Shown piece by piece: positions 8,140 through 16,407 of a DNA stretch of 64,000 bases. Source of the DNA: JAXMHB01 sp046346965 (GTDB lineage: Bacteria > Pseudomonadota > Gammaproteobacteria > Xanthomonadales > SZUA-5); the NCBI GenBank assembly GCA_046346965.1, contig JAXMHB010000004.1:1-64000 (forward strand). The letters run 5' to 3'. Position numbers and translations under genes: made by a program. The notes under the pieces are model-generated. The model did not search any database, was not told where the DNA came from, and saw nothing but the letters and a program-made list of their open reading frames with translations. How positions within the stretch are numbered: the first letter of the stretch is position 1; each line of letters begins with the position of its first letter.

Positions 8140-8490
8140 TGGTGGAGGCGGGGGGAGTCGAACCCCCGTCCGCAAGCCCTACATCTTAAGCTCTACATGC
8201 TTAGCCGGTTATCAGATCTCGTTGCGCCGCGCTCCAGCCGGCAGGAAAGCGACGCAACCAGCCTGGTCGTTTTAGTTGCCGGCGTCAGGCCCGCGCGGCT
8301 CACGATTTCGTGATTCTGACCCTCCGTTACCGAGCACGAACACAAGGCAGGGAGGTTAGGCGGCCTTAGGCCGCCAGAGCGTAGACTTCGTCGTTCGCGA
8401 CTAGAGTCTTGCAGCTGGATTAACGAGGAAAGCTACCCCCTCGGCATGCACCCAAGGTTTCGTGACTTCCGTCGAAGCCAATGCGCCCCC
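8140..8490 (-). ncRNA. ssrA: Transfer-messenger RNA (tmRNA)
   Basis: This 351-nt RNA rescues stalled ribosomes and tags the nascent protein. On the minus strand the 5' end GGGGGCG pairs with CGCCTCC before the encoded CCA at 8142-8140 to form the acceptor stem. The T-arm reads GGTTCGACTCCCCCC-like (gttcgactcccc), and the conserved 5' segment CATTGGCTTCGACG follows the acceptor. The tag frame at 8398-8366 reads ANDEVYALAA-stop, giving an AANDEVYALAA tag after the alanine carried by tmRNA, close to AANDENYALAA of E. coli. The 3' end borders the accessory region, consistent with ssrA being a common insertion hotspot. Confidence 0.96.
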
Positions 8491-8501
8491 GTGCAGGACC
8501 T

Positions 8502-8530
8502 AGTGTAGGGACGGGCAGGGGCAGATTCAA
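8502..8530 (-). promoter_or_regulatory. Sigma-70 promoter of ssrA
   Basis: On the minus strand, TTGAAT (8530-8525) and TACACT (8507-8502) are separated by exactly 17 bp. The -10 box ends 11 nt before the mature 5' end, so the transcript probably starts a few bases upstream and is trimmed by RNase P. Confidence 0.75.
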
Positions 8531-8716
8531 TGGCCGTGGTGATCGGCCTTGTCGCTGGCTTCGGGCGGTGCGGATCAACGTCATGAAAATCAATTGGTTG
8601 CGGAGTCAGCGAGCCAGCCCTTGACGCGCAGCGGCCAAGTGCCGTTCAGAAATGCCCCAGCTTTCGGCCGGGCGGCGCTGGTTTCCCAGCGCCGCGTAGG
8701 CTTGAGACTGCTGGCT

Positions 8717-9505
8717 TTACCAGGGGTCGGGCACGAATCCCGGGAAGGGGCGGGCGTCGCCGCGATCAGCATAGTGGCGCGGCGGGCGCGGCAGGATGCC
8801 GGCTGCGACCAGGTTGCGGCGGCTGTCGTACCAGATCGCGGTCACTTCCGCCGGTGTGGTGCTCGCGCGGCGGAATTCGGTGGTCTGCGCATACGACCAT
8901 TCCCGTTCACCGTGTCCGGTCCCGAGGCTCTTGGCGGCTTCGGCGTCCTCGCGCGAACGGCCTGGCGCCGCTCCCGTGGCGCTATCGGCAGCGCCGCGGT
9001 CGTAAGGCGAGGCCGGGGCTGGTTCGCGCGCGATCGCCGGCGGCTGGTAGGGCGGAACGAAGCGACGTTCGGTGTAAACGGCCACGCCGATCACGCCGAC
9101 GTTGTCCGGCCGCCCGGTGCGCGCGGCATAGCTCTCCGGCAGCGAGACGAAGTTGAATGCGGCGATCTCACGCATGTTCTTGCGCCAGCCGTTGATCGTG
9201 GTGCTCTGCCAGGGCTCGAGCACGTATCCCGACTGCGCCGGGTGGGCGGTTTCGCCGGTGATGACGTTGACGCCGTCGACCGACACCACCGCGAGCACAC
9301 GCTCGCCGCTGCGGTTTTGCAGGCGGATCGCGTACCGGTTGCCAGGCTCGCCCGCGGCATACAGGCGACCGTCGTAGCGGTGCAGCGGAATCGTGCGCCC
9401 CAGCGTACGGTCCTCCAGCGTAACGTCGACGCGCTGTGCGAGCGCGACGGTCGGCGCCAAAGTAGCCAGTAGGGCGATCATTGCGAAGGTGTTGCGGGTG
9501 CTCAT
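8717..9505 (-). CDS. Secreted hypothetical protein
   Basis: 262 residues from the ATG at 9505, which follows CAGGAGA; the first frame codon at 9556 would place the signal peptide internally. A clear Sec signal peptide (STRNTFAMIALLATLAPTVALAQ, cut after ALA) leads into a beta-rich domain (YAIRLQNRSGERVLAVVSVDGVN), then a Pro/Ala/Asp-rich linker near 160-200 and a C-terminal helix. VDGVNVITGETAHPAQSGYV and INGWRKNMREIAAFNF look like a conserved periplasmic domain seen in unnamed proteobacterial proteins. Likely periplasmic; function unknown. No operon partner: ssrA lies downstream on the same strand and tRNA-Thr upstream on the other. Confidence 0.75.
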   Translation of the reverse strand: MSTRNTFAMIALLATLAPTVALAQRVDVTLEDRTLGRTIPLHRYDGRLYAAGEPGNRYAIRLQNRSGERVLAVVSVDGVNVITGETAHPAQSGYVLEPWQSTTINGWRKNMREIAAFNFVSLPESYAARTGRPDNVGVIGVAVYTERRFVPPYQPPAIAREPAPASPYDRGAADSATGAAPGRSREDAEAAKSLGTGHGEREWSYAQTTEFRRASTTPAEVTAIWYDSRRNLVAAGILPRPPRHYADRGDARPFPGFVPDPW

Positions 9506-9675
9506 GGCCGTCTCCTGCGGCGGGGGTTTCGACACAGAAAACGCCGCCGCGCTCACAATGGGGTTGGTGCAAGAGACGGGGGCGGAGCGCGTTCAGCCAC
9601 CGACAACACGCTAGAAGTTTGCACGTAGCGGTTGCCAACGCGCGTGGACCGCACTAGCATCCGCGCTCCCAACAC

Positions 9676-9751
<76 letters not shown>

Positions 9752-9767
9752 GGGAAAACAATGACTT

Positions 9768-9791
9768 AGGCCGCCTCGCGCGGCCTTTTTC
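9768..9791 (+). terminator. Rho-independent terminator after tRNA-Thr
   Basis: The stem AGGCCGC/GCGGCCT with loop CTCGC is followed by TTTTT and lies 16 nt downstream of the tRNA. Confidence 0.85.
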
Positions 9792-9984
9792 ATTTTCGGA
9801 TCGGCCTATGGCGTCATTACGCGCGCTTCCGGGTGCGAGCGCCTGTTGCCAGTGCCGGCGCCCGTTAGGCGGCGCGCCGCGCGGCAGGGGCCCAGCGCAG
9901 CGCGCTCCCTTGAAATCTGTGCGCGCCGCAACGGCGGCGCAGATCAATCGTGTTTCGAACTGACGTCAGCGGTGCGGAGGACGT

Positions 9985-11373
9985 TCAGTGTCCTGAGCCG
10001 ATGTGCGCATCCGGCTTCAGCTTGAGCAACTCGCGCATGAACTGCGTTTGGATGCGCTGCAGCGCTTCGGGCGTGTGGCCTTCGAAGCGCAGCACCAGCA
10101 CCGGGGTGGTGTTCGAGGCGCGGATCAGGCCGAAGCCGTCCCGATACTCGGCGCGCAGTCCGTCGATGGTGATGATCTCGCTGGCGCCTTCGAAGTGCGC
10201 CGAGCTGCGCAGGCGCTCGATCAGCGCATGATGTTCGCCTTCCGCGCAGGCGACGTTCAATTCTGGCGTGCTGTGGCTGGTCGGCAGCGCGTTGAGCACG
10301 GCGCTTGGGTCGGCGCTGCGGCTCAGGATCTCCAGCAGACGCGCAGCGGTGTAGGCAGCATCGTCGAAGCCGTACCAGCGCTCGCTGAAGAAGATGTGTC
10401 CGCTCATTTCGCCAGCCAGCGGCGCGCCCGTGTCCTTGAGCCGCGCCTTGATCAGCGAGTGGCCGGTTTTGTACATCTCGGCTTGCCCGCCGGCGGCGCG
10501 GATCGCTTCGGCCAGACGCTGGCTGCACTTGACATCAAAGATGATGCGGCCGCCGGGGACGCGGCTGAGCACATCGCGCGCGAACAGCACCATCTGACGA
10601 TCGGGGTAGATGTTGTTGCCTTCCTGGGTGACGACGCCGAGGCGGTCGCCGTCGCCATCGAAGGCCAGCCCGAGCTCGGCGCCGTGCACATGCACCGCCT
10701 CGATCAGATCGCGCAGATTCTCTGGCTTGGAGGGATCTGGATGGTGGTTGGGGAAATTGCCGTCCACGTCCGAATAGAGCTCGATCACCTCGCATCCCAG
10801 CGCGCGCAGGATGCCGGGCGCCGAAGCGCCGGGGATGCCGTTACCCGAGTCGACGACGATCTTCAGCGGGCGCGCCAACTTGCAGTCGTCGGTGATGCGC
10901 CGCGTGTACTCGGCGAGCAGGTCCAGTGAGGACACCTGGCCCTTGCCGTGCGCGTAGTCCTCGGCCTCGATTCGCTGCCGCAGTCGTTGAATGTCGTCCC
11001 CATAAATGGCCCTGCCCGCCAAGACCATCTTGAAGCCATTGTAATCCTTGGGATTGTGGCTGCCGGTGACCTGGATGCCGCTGCGGCAGCCAAGATCGCC
11101 GCGCGTCGCTGCCGCGTAATACAGCTGCGGCGTGGTCACGGCGCCGAGTTCGATGACGTCGACCCCCGATTGCCGCAACCCGCGGATCAACGCGGCCGCC
11201 AGCGCCGGGCCGGACAGGCGGCCGTCGCGGCCGACTGCCACCGCACGCTCGCCCAGCGCTTTGGCCTCGGTACCAAATGCACGCCCCAGATGCTCGGCAA
11301 AGCGCTCGTCCAGCGTTTGTCCAACGATGCCGCGGATGTCATAGGCCTTGAAGATGGACGAATGCACGTGCAT
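9985..11373 (-). CDS. algC: Phosphomannomutase/phosphoglucomutase
   Basis: 462 residues, the normal AlgC length. It interconverts hexose 6- and 1-phosphates for LPS, exopolysaccharide and nucleotide-sugar synthesis. The four family motifs are present: the phosphoserine loop TGSHNPKDYNGFK (Ser about 105), the metal loop FDGDGDRLG (about 240), the sugar loop GEMSGHIFF and the phosphate loop RASNTTPVLVLRFE near the C-terminus. In these mutases the phosphoserine accepts and donates phosphate through a bisphosphate intermediate. The gene lies 67 bp downstream of lexA on the same strand; this gap holds no obvious terminator, so read-through from lexA is possible. Confidence 0.95.
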   Translation of the reverse strand: MHVHSSIFKAYDIRGIVGQTLDERFAEHLGRAFGTEAKALGERAVAVGRDGRLSGPALAAALIRGLRQSGVDVIELGAVTTPQLYYAAATRGDLGCRSGIQVTGSHNPKDYNGFKMVLAGRAIYGDDIQRLRQRIEAEDYAHGKGQVSSLDLLAEYTRRITDDCKLARPLKIVVDSGNGIPGASAPGILRALGCEVIELYSDVDGNFPNHHPDPSKPENLRDLIEAVHVHGAELGLAFDGDGDRLGVVTQEGNNIYPDRQMVLFARDVLSRVPGGRIIFDVKCSQRLAEAIRAAGGQAEMYKTGHSLIKARLKDTGAPLAGEMSGHIFFSERWYGFDDAAYTAARLLEILSRSADPSAVLNALPTSHSTPELNVACAEGEHHALIERLRSSAHFEGASEIITIDGLRAEYRDGFGLIRASNTTPVLVLRFEGHTPEALQRIQTQFMRELLKLKPDAHIGSGH

Positions 11374-11440
11374 GGGGAGCTTCCGATCGACGAAGGCGCG
11401 AATACTGCGAGAAGCGTGCCGAGCTTGCTACCCGCCAGCG

Positions 11441-12049
11441 TCAATAGCGGCGCATCAAGCCCACCACCACCCCCTGGATCTGGACGCGTTCGGCGGGATA
11501 GCACTGGATCTCAAAATCCGGATTGTCGGGCAGCAGTTCCACGTCGCCGCCACGCCGGCGCATGCGCTTCAGGGTGGCGCTCTCCCCGTCGATCAGCGCG
11601 ACGACGATATCGCCAGCACGCGACTGTGGGCGCGCTTCGACGATCACCACATCGCCGTCGTGGATGCCGGCATCGCGCATCGAGTCGCCGCGTACCTCCA
11701 GCGCGTAGGCATCGCCGCGCGGCCGCAGTTGCGCCGGCACGGATACCCGCTCGCTGCCGGCCAGCGCTTCGATCGGGCGCCCGGCGGCGATACGCCCGAG
11801 CAGTGGCAGCGAGCCCTCCTCGGTGTCGCTCAAGCGCACGCCGCGTTGCTTGCCATCCATGGGCGCCACCAAGCCGGCATCGACCAGCGCACTGACCTGC
11901 TTGTGCAAGGACCCGCGAGAGGCCAGCCCCAACTCCTTGCACAGCTCCTCCAGCGAGGCCGGGGCGAGCCCGGCGCGCGCGCGCTGGCGCAGGTGATCGA
12001 GCAGGCGGCGTTGTGCAGAGGTCAAAGAAAGCGCTTGCGTGTTTTCCAT
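11441..12049 (-). CDS. lexA: SOS repressor LexA
   Basis: 202 residues. An N-terminal winged helix (about 8-70) is followed by the autoproteolytic domain. The cleavage site is Ala89-Gly90 in GRIAAGRPIEA; the catalytic dyad is Ser123 (RGDSMRDAGI) and Lys161 (SATLKRM), in line with E. coli LexA positions shifted by 4-5. The recognition-helix segment LASRGSLHKQVSAL differs clearly from the E. coli sequence, which suggests a different operator. It is divergent from the MrfA-type helicase gene with only 44 bp between start codons; that spacer has GTTCTC/GAGAAC repeats that are plausible LexA sites. Confidence 0.93.
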   Translation of the reverse strand: MENTQALSLTSAQRRLLDHLRQRARAGLAPASLEELCKELGLASRGSLHKQVSALVDAGLVAPMDGKQRGVRLSDTEEGSLPLLGRIAAGRPIEALAGSERVSVPAQLRPRGDAYALEVRGDSMRDAGIHDGDVVIVEARPQSRAGDIVVALIDGESATLKRMRRRGGDVELLPDNPDFEIQCYPAERVQIQGVVVGLMRRY

Positions 12050-12051
12050 TG

Positions 12052-12088
12052 GTTCTCTACGCTGATGATGGGAGAACGGAAAGAGAAC
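12052..12088. promoter_or_regulatory. Candidate LexA operator between lexA and mrfA
   Basis: On the minus strand GTTC (12088-12085), seven bases, then GTTC (12077-12074) form a GTTC-N7-GTTC direct repeat, the layout known for alphaproteobacterial LexA boxes. A third copy in the opposite orientation, GTTCTC at 12052-12057, makes an inverted pair with GAGAAC at 12072-12077. Location in the 44-bp divergent spacer supports a role in control of both genes. Inferred; no binding data. Confidence 0.5.
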
Positions 12089-12093
12089 GTGCC

Positions 12094-14508
12094 GTGAGCT
12101 TAGACGCAGTCAGGCAGGAAGTCGAGTGGACGCCCGAATTGCCCGGGGCGGAGCCAGCCCCCGATCGCGTAGCGGCGCTGGTCGCGCGGCTCAAGCGCAA
12201 GTACCGCGATTGCATCACGGGCGAGGCCTACACCGCGGCACGGCCAGGGCGATACGGAGCCATCCCGGCGCAGATCGACGCACGCCTGCGGCAGGCGCTG
12301 CACAGCCGCGGCATCCAGCAGTTGTACAGCCACCAGGCCGCCGCCTGGGGTGCCATTGCCGAGGGGGCGCATGTGGTCATCGCCACGCCCACGGCCTCCG
12401 GCAAAACGCTGTGTTTCAACGGCCCGGTGCTCGACGCCGTCCTGCGCCATGAGGCTAAGGCGCTGTATCTGTTCCCCACCAAGGCACTGGCACAGGATCA
12501 GGTGGCCGAACTGCTGGAGCTCAATCGCGCCGCCGAACTCGGCGTGCGGGCCTACACCTTCGACGGCGATACGCCGTCGGACGCGCGGCAGGCGGTGCGC
12601 ACCAAGGGTGACATCGTCGTCACCAACCCCGACATGCTGCACCAGGCGATCCTGCCGCATCACACCAAGTGGGCGCAGTTCTTCCAGTCGCTGCGTTACA
12701 TCGTCATCGATGAGGTGCACAGCTATCGCGGCGTTTTCGGTGCCCACGTCGCCAATGTGTGCAGGCGTCTGCAGCGCATTTGCGATTTCTACGGCGTGCG
12801 GCCGCAGTGGATCTGCTGCTCGGCCACCATCGGCAATCCGCGTGAGCACGCCCAGGCGCTGTGCGGGGTGCCGATGCAGGCCATCACCGAGAGCGGCGCA
12901 CCGGCCGGTGCCAATCACTTGCTGTTCTGGAATCCGCCGCCGATCAATCCGGATCTCGGGATTCGCGCGTCGGCGCGCTCGCAGGTCAGCAAGCTGGCGC
13001 GCATGACGCTCAAGGCGGGACTCAAGGCCATTTTGTTCGCGCAGTCGCGGCTGATGGTGGAAGTGCTGACCAAGTACTTGAAGGATGTGTTCGACCACGA
13101 TCCGCGCAAGCCGGCGCGGGTGCGCGCCTATCGCGGCGGCTACCTGCCGGAAGAGCGGCGACTGACCGAGAAGCTGATGCGCCAAGGCGCCATCGACGCC
13201 ATTGTCAGTACCTCGGCGCTGGAGCTGGGCGTAGACATTGGCGCGTTGGATGTGTGCCTGCTGTGCGGCTATCCCGGCAGCATTGCCGCCACGCGGCAGC
13301 GCCTCGGCCGTGCCGGGCGGCGCCAGCAGGCGGCGCTCGGTGTGCTGGTGGCCAGTAGCGATGCCCTCGATCAGTTCGTGGTCCGCAATCCGGGCTACTT
13401 TCTGGAGCAGTCGCCCGAGCAGGCGCGCATCGACCCTGACCAGTTGTTGATCCTGCTCGATCACATCCGTTGCGGGGCCTTCGAACTGCCATTCAATGAA
13501 CAGGACCGCTACGGTGGCCGCGATGTGCGGGAGTTCTTGCAGTACCTGAGCGAGGAAGGCGTACTGCACCAGGATGGGGCGCGCTGGCACTGGATCGACG
13601 ACAGCTATCCCGCCAACGCGGTGAATCTGCGCTCGGTGGCCGACGGCAACTTCGTCGTGGTTGATCGCACCGGCGGCAAGCAGACCATCATTGCCGAGGT
13701 CGACTATTCCTCGGCCGCCGTCACCCTGTACGAGGGTGCGATCTACATGGTGCAGTCGGTGCCTTGGCAGGTCGAGAAGCTCGACTGGACCGGTCGCAAG
13801 GCCTATGTCACGCGCACCCATGTCGATTACTACACAGACGCCATCGACTACACCAAGCTCAAGCCGCTGGCGGAGTTTGATCGCGCCAGCAGTGGTAGCG
13901 GCAGTGCGCTGCACGGTGAGGTGCACGTGGTGCGCCGGGTGACCGGTTACAAGAAGATCCGCTACTACAGCCACGAGAACATCGGCTACGGCCCGGTCAA
14001 CCTGCCGGATCAGGAACTGCAAACCACCGCCGTCTGGTGGCAACTGTCCCCGGCGGCGATCGATAGCGCCTTTCGCACCCGCTTTGAGGCACTGGATGGC
14101 TTTCTGGGCGCGGCCTACGCGCTGCACACCGTGGCCACGCTGTTGTCGATGTGTGAACCGCGCGATCTGGGCAAGGCCGTCGGCAGTGGTGACCAGGACT
14201 GGTCGGCGCAAGTGTCCGCCAAGGGGCGCGGCGAACTGCGCAGTGCGGCCGGGGAAGCGCTGGATCCAGCCACGGTGTCTCAGTTTGCTCCGTCGGTCTA
14301 TCTCTACGACAACTATCCGGGAGGCATCGGTTTGTCGCGCCCGCTGTACGAGCGTCGCGAGGAGTTGGTTCGGGCCGCCATCGGCCTCGTCAGCGGCTGC
14401 CGCTGCGGTCAGGGTTGCCCCGCCTGCGTGGGGCCGATCTTGGCCAGTGATGAATCGCGCAGTCCACGCGGCAGCGCCCTCAAGGTGCTGGAACTGCTGC
14501 GCGGCTAG
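12094..14508 (+). CDS. mrfA: MrfA-type DEAD/DEAH-box repair helicase
   Basis: 804 residues from GTG 12094; no ATG occurs in the leader of the frame. Helicase motifs in order: Walker A ATPTASGKT (about 110), DEVH (VIDEVHSYRG), motif III CSATIGNP, then in the second RecA domain TSALELGVDIG and arginine finger QRLGRAGRRQQ. The C-terminal DUF1998-type region ends with the four-cysteine cluster CRCGQGCPACVG, the metal-binding feature of B. subtilis MrfA (YprA), which works with the exonuclease MrfB in removing mitomycin C adducts. An mrfB homologue follows 327 bp downstream. The position opposite lexA suggests SOS induction. Confidence 0.88.
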   Translation: MSLDAVRQEVEWTPELPGAEPAPDRVAALVARLKRKYRDCITGEAYTAARPGRYGAIPAQIDARLRQALHSRGIQQLYSHQAAAWGAIAEGAHVVIATPTASGKTLCFNGPVLDAVLRHEAKALYLFPTKALAQDQVAELLELNRAAELGVRAYTFDGDTPSDARQAVRTKGDIVVTNPDMLHQAILPHHTKWAQFFQSLRYIVIDEVHSYRGVFGAHVANVCRRLQRICDFYGVRPQWICCSATIGNPREHAQALCGVPMQAITESGAPAGANHLLFWNPPPINPDLGIRASARSQVSKLARMTLKAGLKAILFAQSRLMVEVLTKYLKDVFDHDPRKPARVRAYRGGYLPEERRLTEKLMRQGAIDAIVSTSALELGVDIGALDVCLLCGYPGSIAATRQRLGRAGRRQQAALGVLVASSDALDQFVVRNPGYFLEQSPEQARIDPDQLLILLDHIRCGAFELPFNEQDRYGGRDVREFLQYLSEEGVLHQDGARWHWIDDSYPANAVNLRSVADGNFVVVDRTGGKQTIIAEVDYSSAAVTLYEGAIYMVQSVPWQVEKLDWTGRKAYVTRTHVDYYTDAIDYTKLKPLAEFDRASSGSGSALHGEVHVVRRVTGYKKIRYYSHENIGYGPVNLPDQELQTTAVWWQLSPAAIDSAFRTRFEALDGFLGAAYALHTVATLLSMCEPRDLGKAVGSGDQDWSAQVSAKGRGELRSAAGEALDPATVSQFAPSVYLYDNYPGGIGLSRPLYERREELVRAAIGLVSGCRCGQGCPACVGPILASDESRSPRGSALKVLELLRG

Positions 14509-14835
14509 CCCGCATGTATCACGGCGGTCGCGGAGGGAGGTGTAGGGATTTGCCCCGAGGGCAAGGCGCGCGGACGGTGAAGGCCGGCGGCTTGCGCGGC
14601 GCGCCGTACGTCGGCCTGAATGCCCGCGCAGCGTGCGGGCCGGTCGTGCACGCGTTGGCAGGGCTATGGCGACATCAGGCAACGCAGCCATCGGCGCCAA
14701 GGCCGAGCCATCGCCGCGAAGCAAAACGATGCAGGCCACGGTCTGGCTACTCGGCCGCCGCCACGGTACCCGGCGACGGTGGGACGGCCCGGGCGTCGCG
14801 ACGCGCTGCTTTGAGAGTGGCGGGCTAGGGTCGCC
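14509..14835. other. Intergenic gap between mrfA and mrfB
   Basis: 327 bp of GC-rich DNA with no supported gene. It holds short GC-rich inverted repeats (for example around CCGCGCAGCGTGCGGG at 14629-14641) but no U-rich tract, so no terminator can be claimed. mrfB may be transcribed from mrfA read-through or from its own promoter. Confidence 0.4.
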
Positions 14836-15750
14836 ATGCTCGCTTTGCGCGAACGTCTGCAACAGCTTCGCTCCGTGCCCGCCGCCGAGGCAGTGCCGAC
14901 ATTGGATGCCGAATGGAGCGAGCGACTGGCCAGACTGCGCCTGCTTGCGCGCGAGCGGGCGGGGCAGGGCGTGCGCGCGCCGGGCGCGTCGCCGCCGCTG
15001 CCCGGCGTCGAGCACACCCCGGCACTGCGGACGCTGGAGGTCCGCGTCAGCGCACTGCGCACGCGCTTGTCGGGTCTGGATCTGCCGTCGACGCTGGCGC
15101 CACCGTGGGACCCTGATCGACAGGTCGCGCTGGAGCGGCTGCGCTTCTTCGACACCGAAACCACCGGACTGTGCGGTGGCTGCGGACTGAAGGTCTATCT
15201 GCTCGGCGTGCTGCGCTGGCAGGACGATACCTGGGTGCTGCGCCAGTATTTGATGACTCGGCCTATCGGCGAGGCGGCGCTGGTGGCCGCGTGGCAGGCG
15301 GAATGCAGCCCGGACGCGGTGCTGGTGAGCTACAACGGCAAGCGCTTTGATGTGCCGGCGCTGCGAACGCTGGAGATCCTGCACGGACGCCCTGCCACTA
15401 GCCCGGCGGCCCATTGGGATCTGCTGTATCCGGTGCGCCGGGCGTTCAAGGGACATTGGCCGGACTGCCGTCTGACCACCGCCGAGCGCATGCTCGCTGG
15501 CATCGAGCGTCACCACGATCTGCCCGGCAGCGAGGCGCCCAAGGCCTGGCGCCAGTTTCTCGCCTGCGGCGACACCACTCAGCTCATCCGAGTGATGCAG
15601 CACAATCGTTCGGATCTGGAAGCGCTGCTGCGCATCCTGCGGGCGTTGTTGGCAGACGCCCGCACGGCGCCGCGGCCGCGGCGACCGGGTGCTCGTGCGG
15701 GCGCTGCTGCGGTGCTCAAGCCCGCTCGACCTGACACTGGAAGCAGTTGA
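14836..15750 (+). CDS. mrfB: MrfB-type DEDD exonuclease (YprB-like ribonuclease H fold)
   Basis: 304 residues. A DnaQ-like 3'-5' exonuclease domain begins RLRFFDTETTGLCGGCG (Asp and Glu of motif I), with VLVSYNGKRFDVPALRT as motif II and HNRSDLEALLRIL as motif III (final Asp). This layout, with a roughly 100-residue Arg-rich N-terminal extension, matches YprB/MrfB, partner of MrfA in adduct repair. A Cys-Gly-Gly-Cys following motif I is a family trait. The last 35 bp overlap the convergent DUF1203 gene. No clear ribosome site precedes the ATG, so the start is approximate. Confidence 0.82.
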   Translation: MLALRERLQQLRSVPAAEAVPTLDAEWSERLARLRLLARERAGQGVRAPGASPPLPGVEHTPALRTLEVRVSALRTRLSGLDLPSTLAPPWDPDRQVALERLRFFDTETTGLCGGCGLKVYLLGVLRWQDDTWVLRQYLMTRPIGEAALVAAWQAECSPDAVLVSYNGKRFDVPALRTLEILHGRPATSPAAHWDLLYPVRRAFKGHWPDCRLTTAERMLAGIERHHDLPGSEAPKAWRQFLACGDTTQLIRVMQHNRSDLEALLRILRALLADARTAPRPRRPGARAGAAAVLKPARPDTGSS

Positions 15751-16183
15751 ATTTCGAGCGGATGTGCACGTAAGCCGTGGCCGGATCGGAGAGCAGTTGC
15801 CGGCAGATGTGGCCGAGTTGCTCGCCCGGCGCTACCCCGCCGGTCTCGTAGCGGATCCAGTGGCGAGCGTCATATCCGCGGTAGATGGCTGGCTGAAAGT
15901 GACCGAACCAGCGCGGCAAGTGTTCGCTGTCGTAGCGCGTGCAGGCCTGCCGATGCAGGAAGATCGGCCCCACTTCGGCATAGGGCTGCGCGCTGTCGAA
16001 GGGCCGGTAGGCCAACAGCAGCAGTTCGTCGCCTTCCTCGATCAACTGCAGACAGTGGCGGCAGGGATTGCCTACCCCCACGGCCCGCTGTGCGCGCGCC
16101 GGCTGCCCATGCGCGTCCAGCCCACCCGCGCGGATCTGCGCCACGTAAGCGCTGTCTATACCCTGAACTTTCAATGTCGTCAT
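15716..16183 (-). CDS. DUF1203 domain-containing protein
   Basis: 155 residues from ATG 16183, preceded by CAGGTG. The DUF1203 pattern is clear: NPCRHCLQLIEEGDELLLLA, then YRPFDSAQPYAEVGPIFLHR and ACTRY, ending with the strand AYVHIRSKFNCFQCQVERA. The CRHC pair and the C-terminal CFQC pair are candidates for metal binding or a disulfide. Cytoplasmic; function not established. It converges on mrfB with a 35-bp tail overlap. Confidence 0.85.
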   Translation of the reverse strand: MTTLKVQGIDSAYVAQIRAGGLDAHGQPARAQRAVGVGNPCRHCLQLIEEGDELLLLAYRPFDSAQPYAEVGPIFLHRQACTRYDSEHLPRWFGHFQPAIYRGYDARHWIRYETGGVAPGEQLGHICRQLLSDPATAYVHIRSKFNCFQCQVERA

Positions 16184-16407
16184 GCTCGACACCTGCCGAT
16201 GAACGCGGATTGCGTGTGGCTATTTCACGCCAACGTTGAACGCCTGTCTGGCCGTTTGCGGACCTGGATTTTTCTGCCGCAGACGCGCCGGAATCCACGC
16301 GGATGCGGGTGCGGGCCGGGCGGAGGAGTTGTCGATCTTTGCCGCATCTCAATACCCGCGACGTGGATCTCGCTAAGCTAGCTGCATGGATCTGTCAGGA
16401 GCTGGCC

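Noticed and set aside
1..8140. Search for a direct repeat of the ssrA 3' end marking an island boundary
   Set aside because: No second copy of the CCCCCCGCCTCCACCA-like end was seen in the window; it may lie beyond base 1.
7789..8175. Minus-strand frame across the tmRNA 3' end
   Set aside because: It would be translated from inside ssrA through its terminator hairpin; recurrent spurious call next to tmRNA genes.
12100..15603. 1167-codon minus-strand frame opposite mrfA and mrfB
   Set aside because: Antisense of the helicase and exonuclease genes; Arg/Ala/His-rich composition and no recognisable domain.
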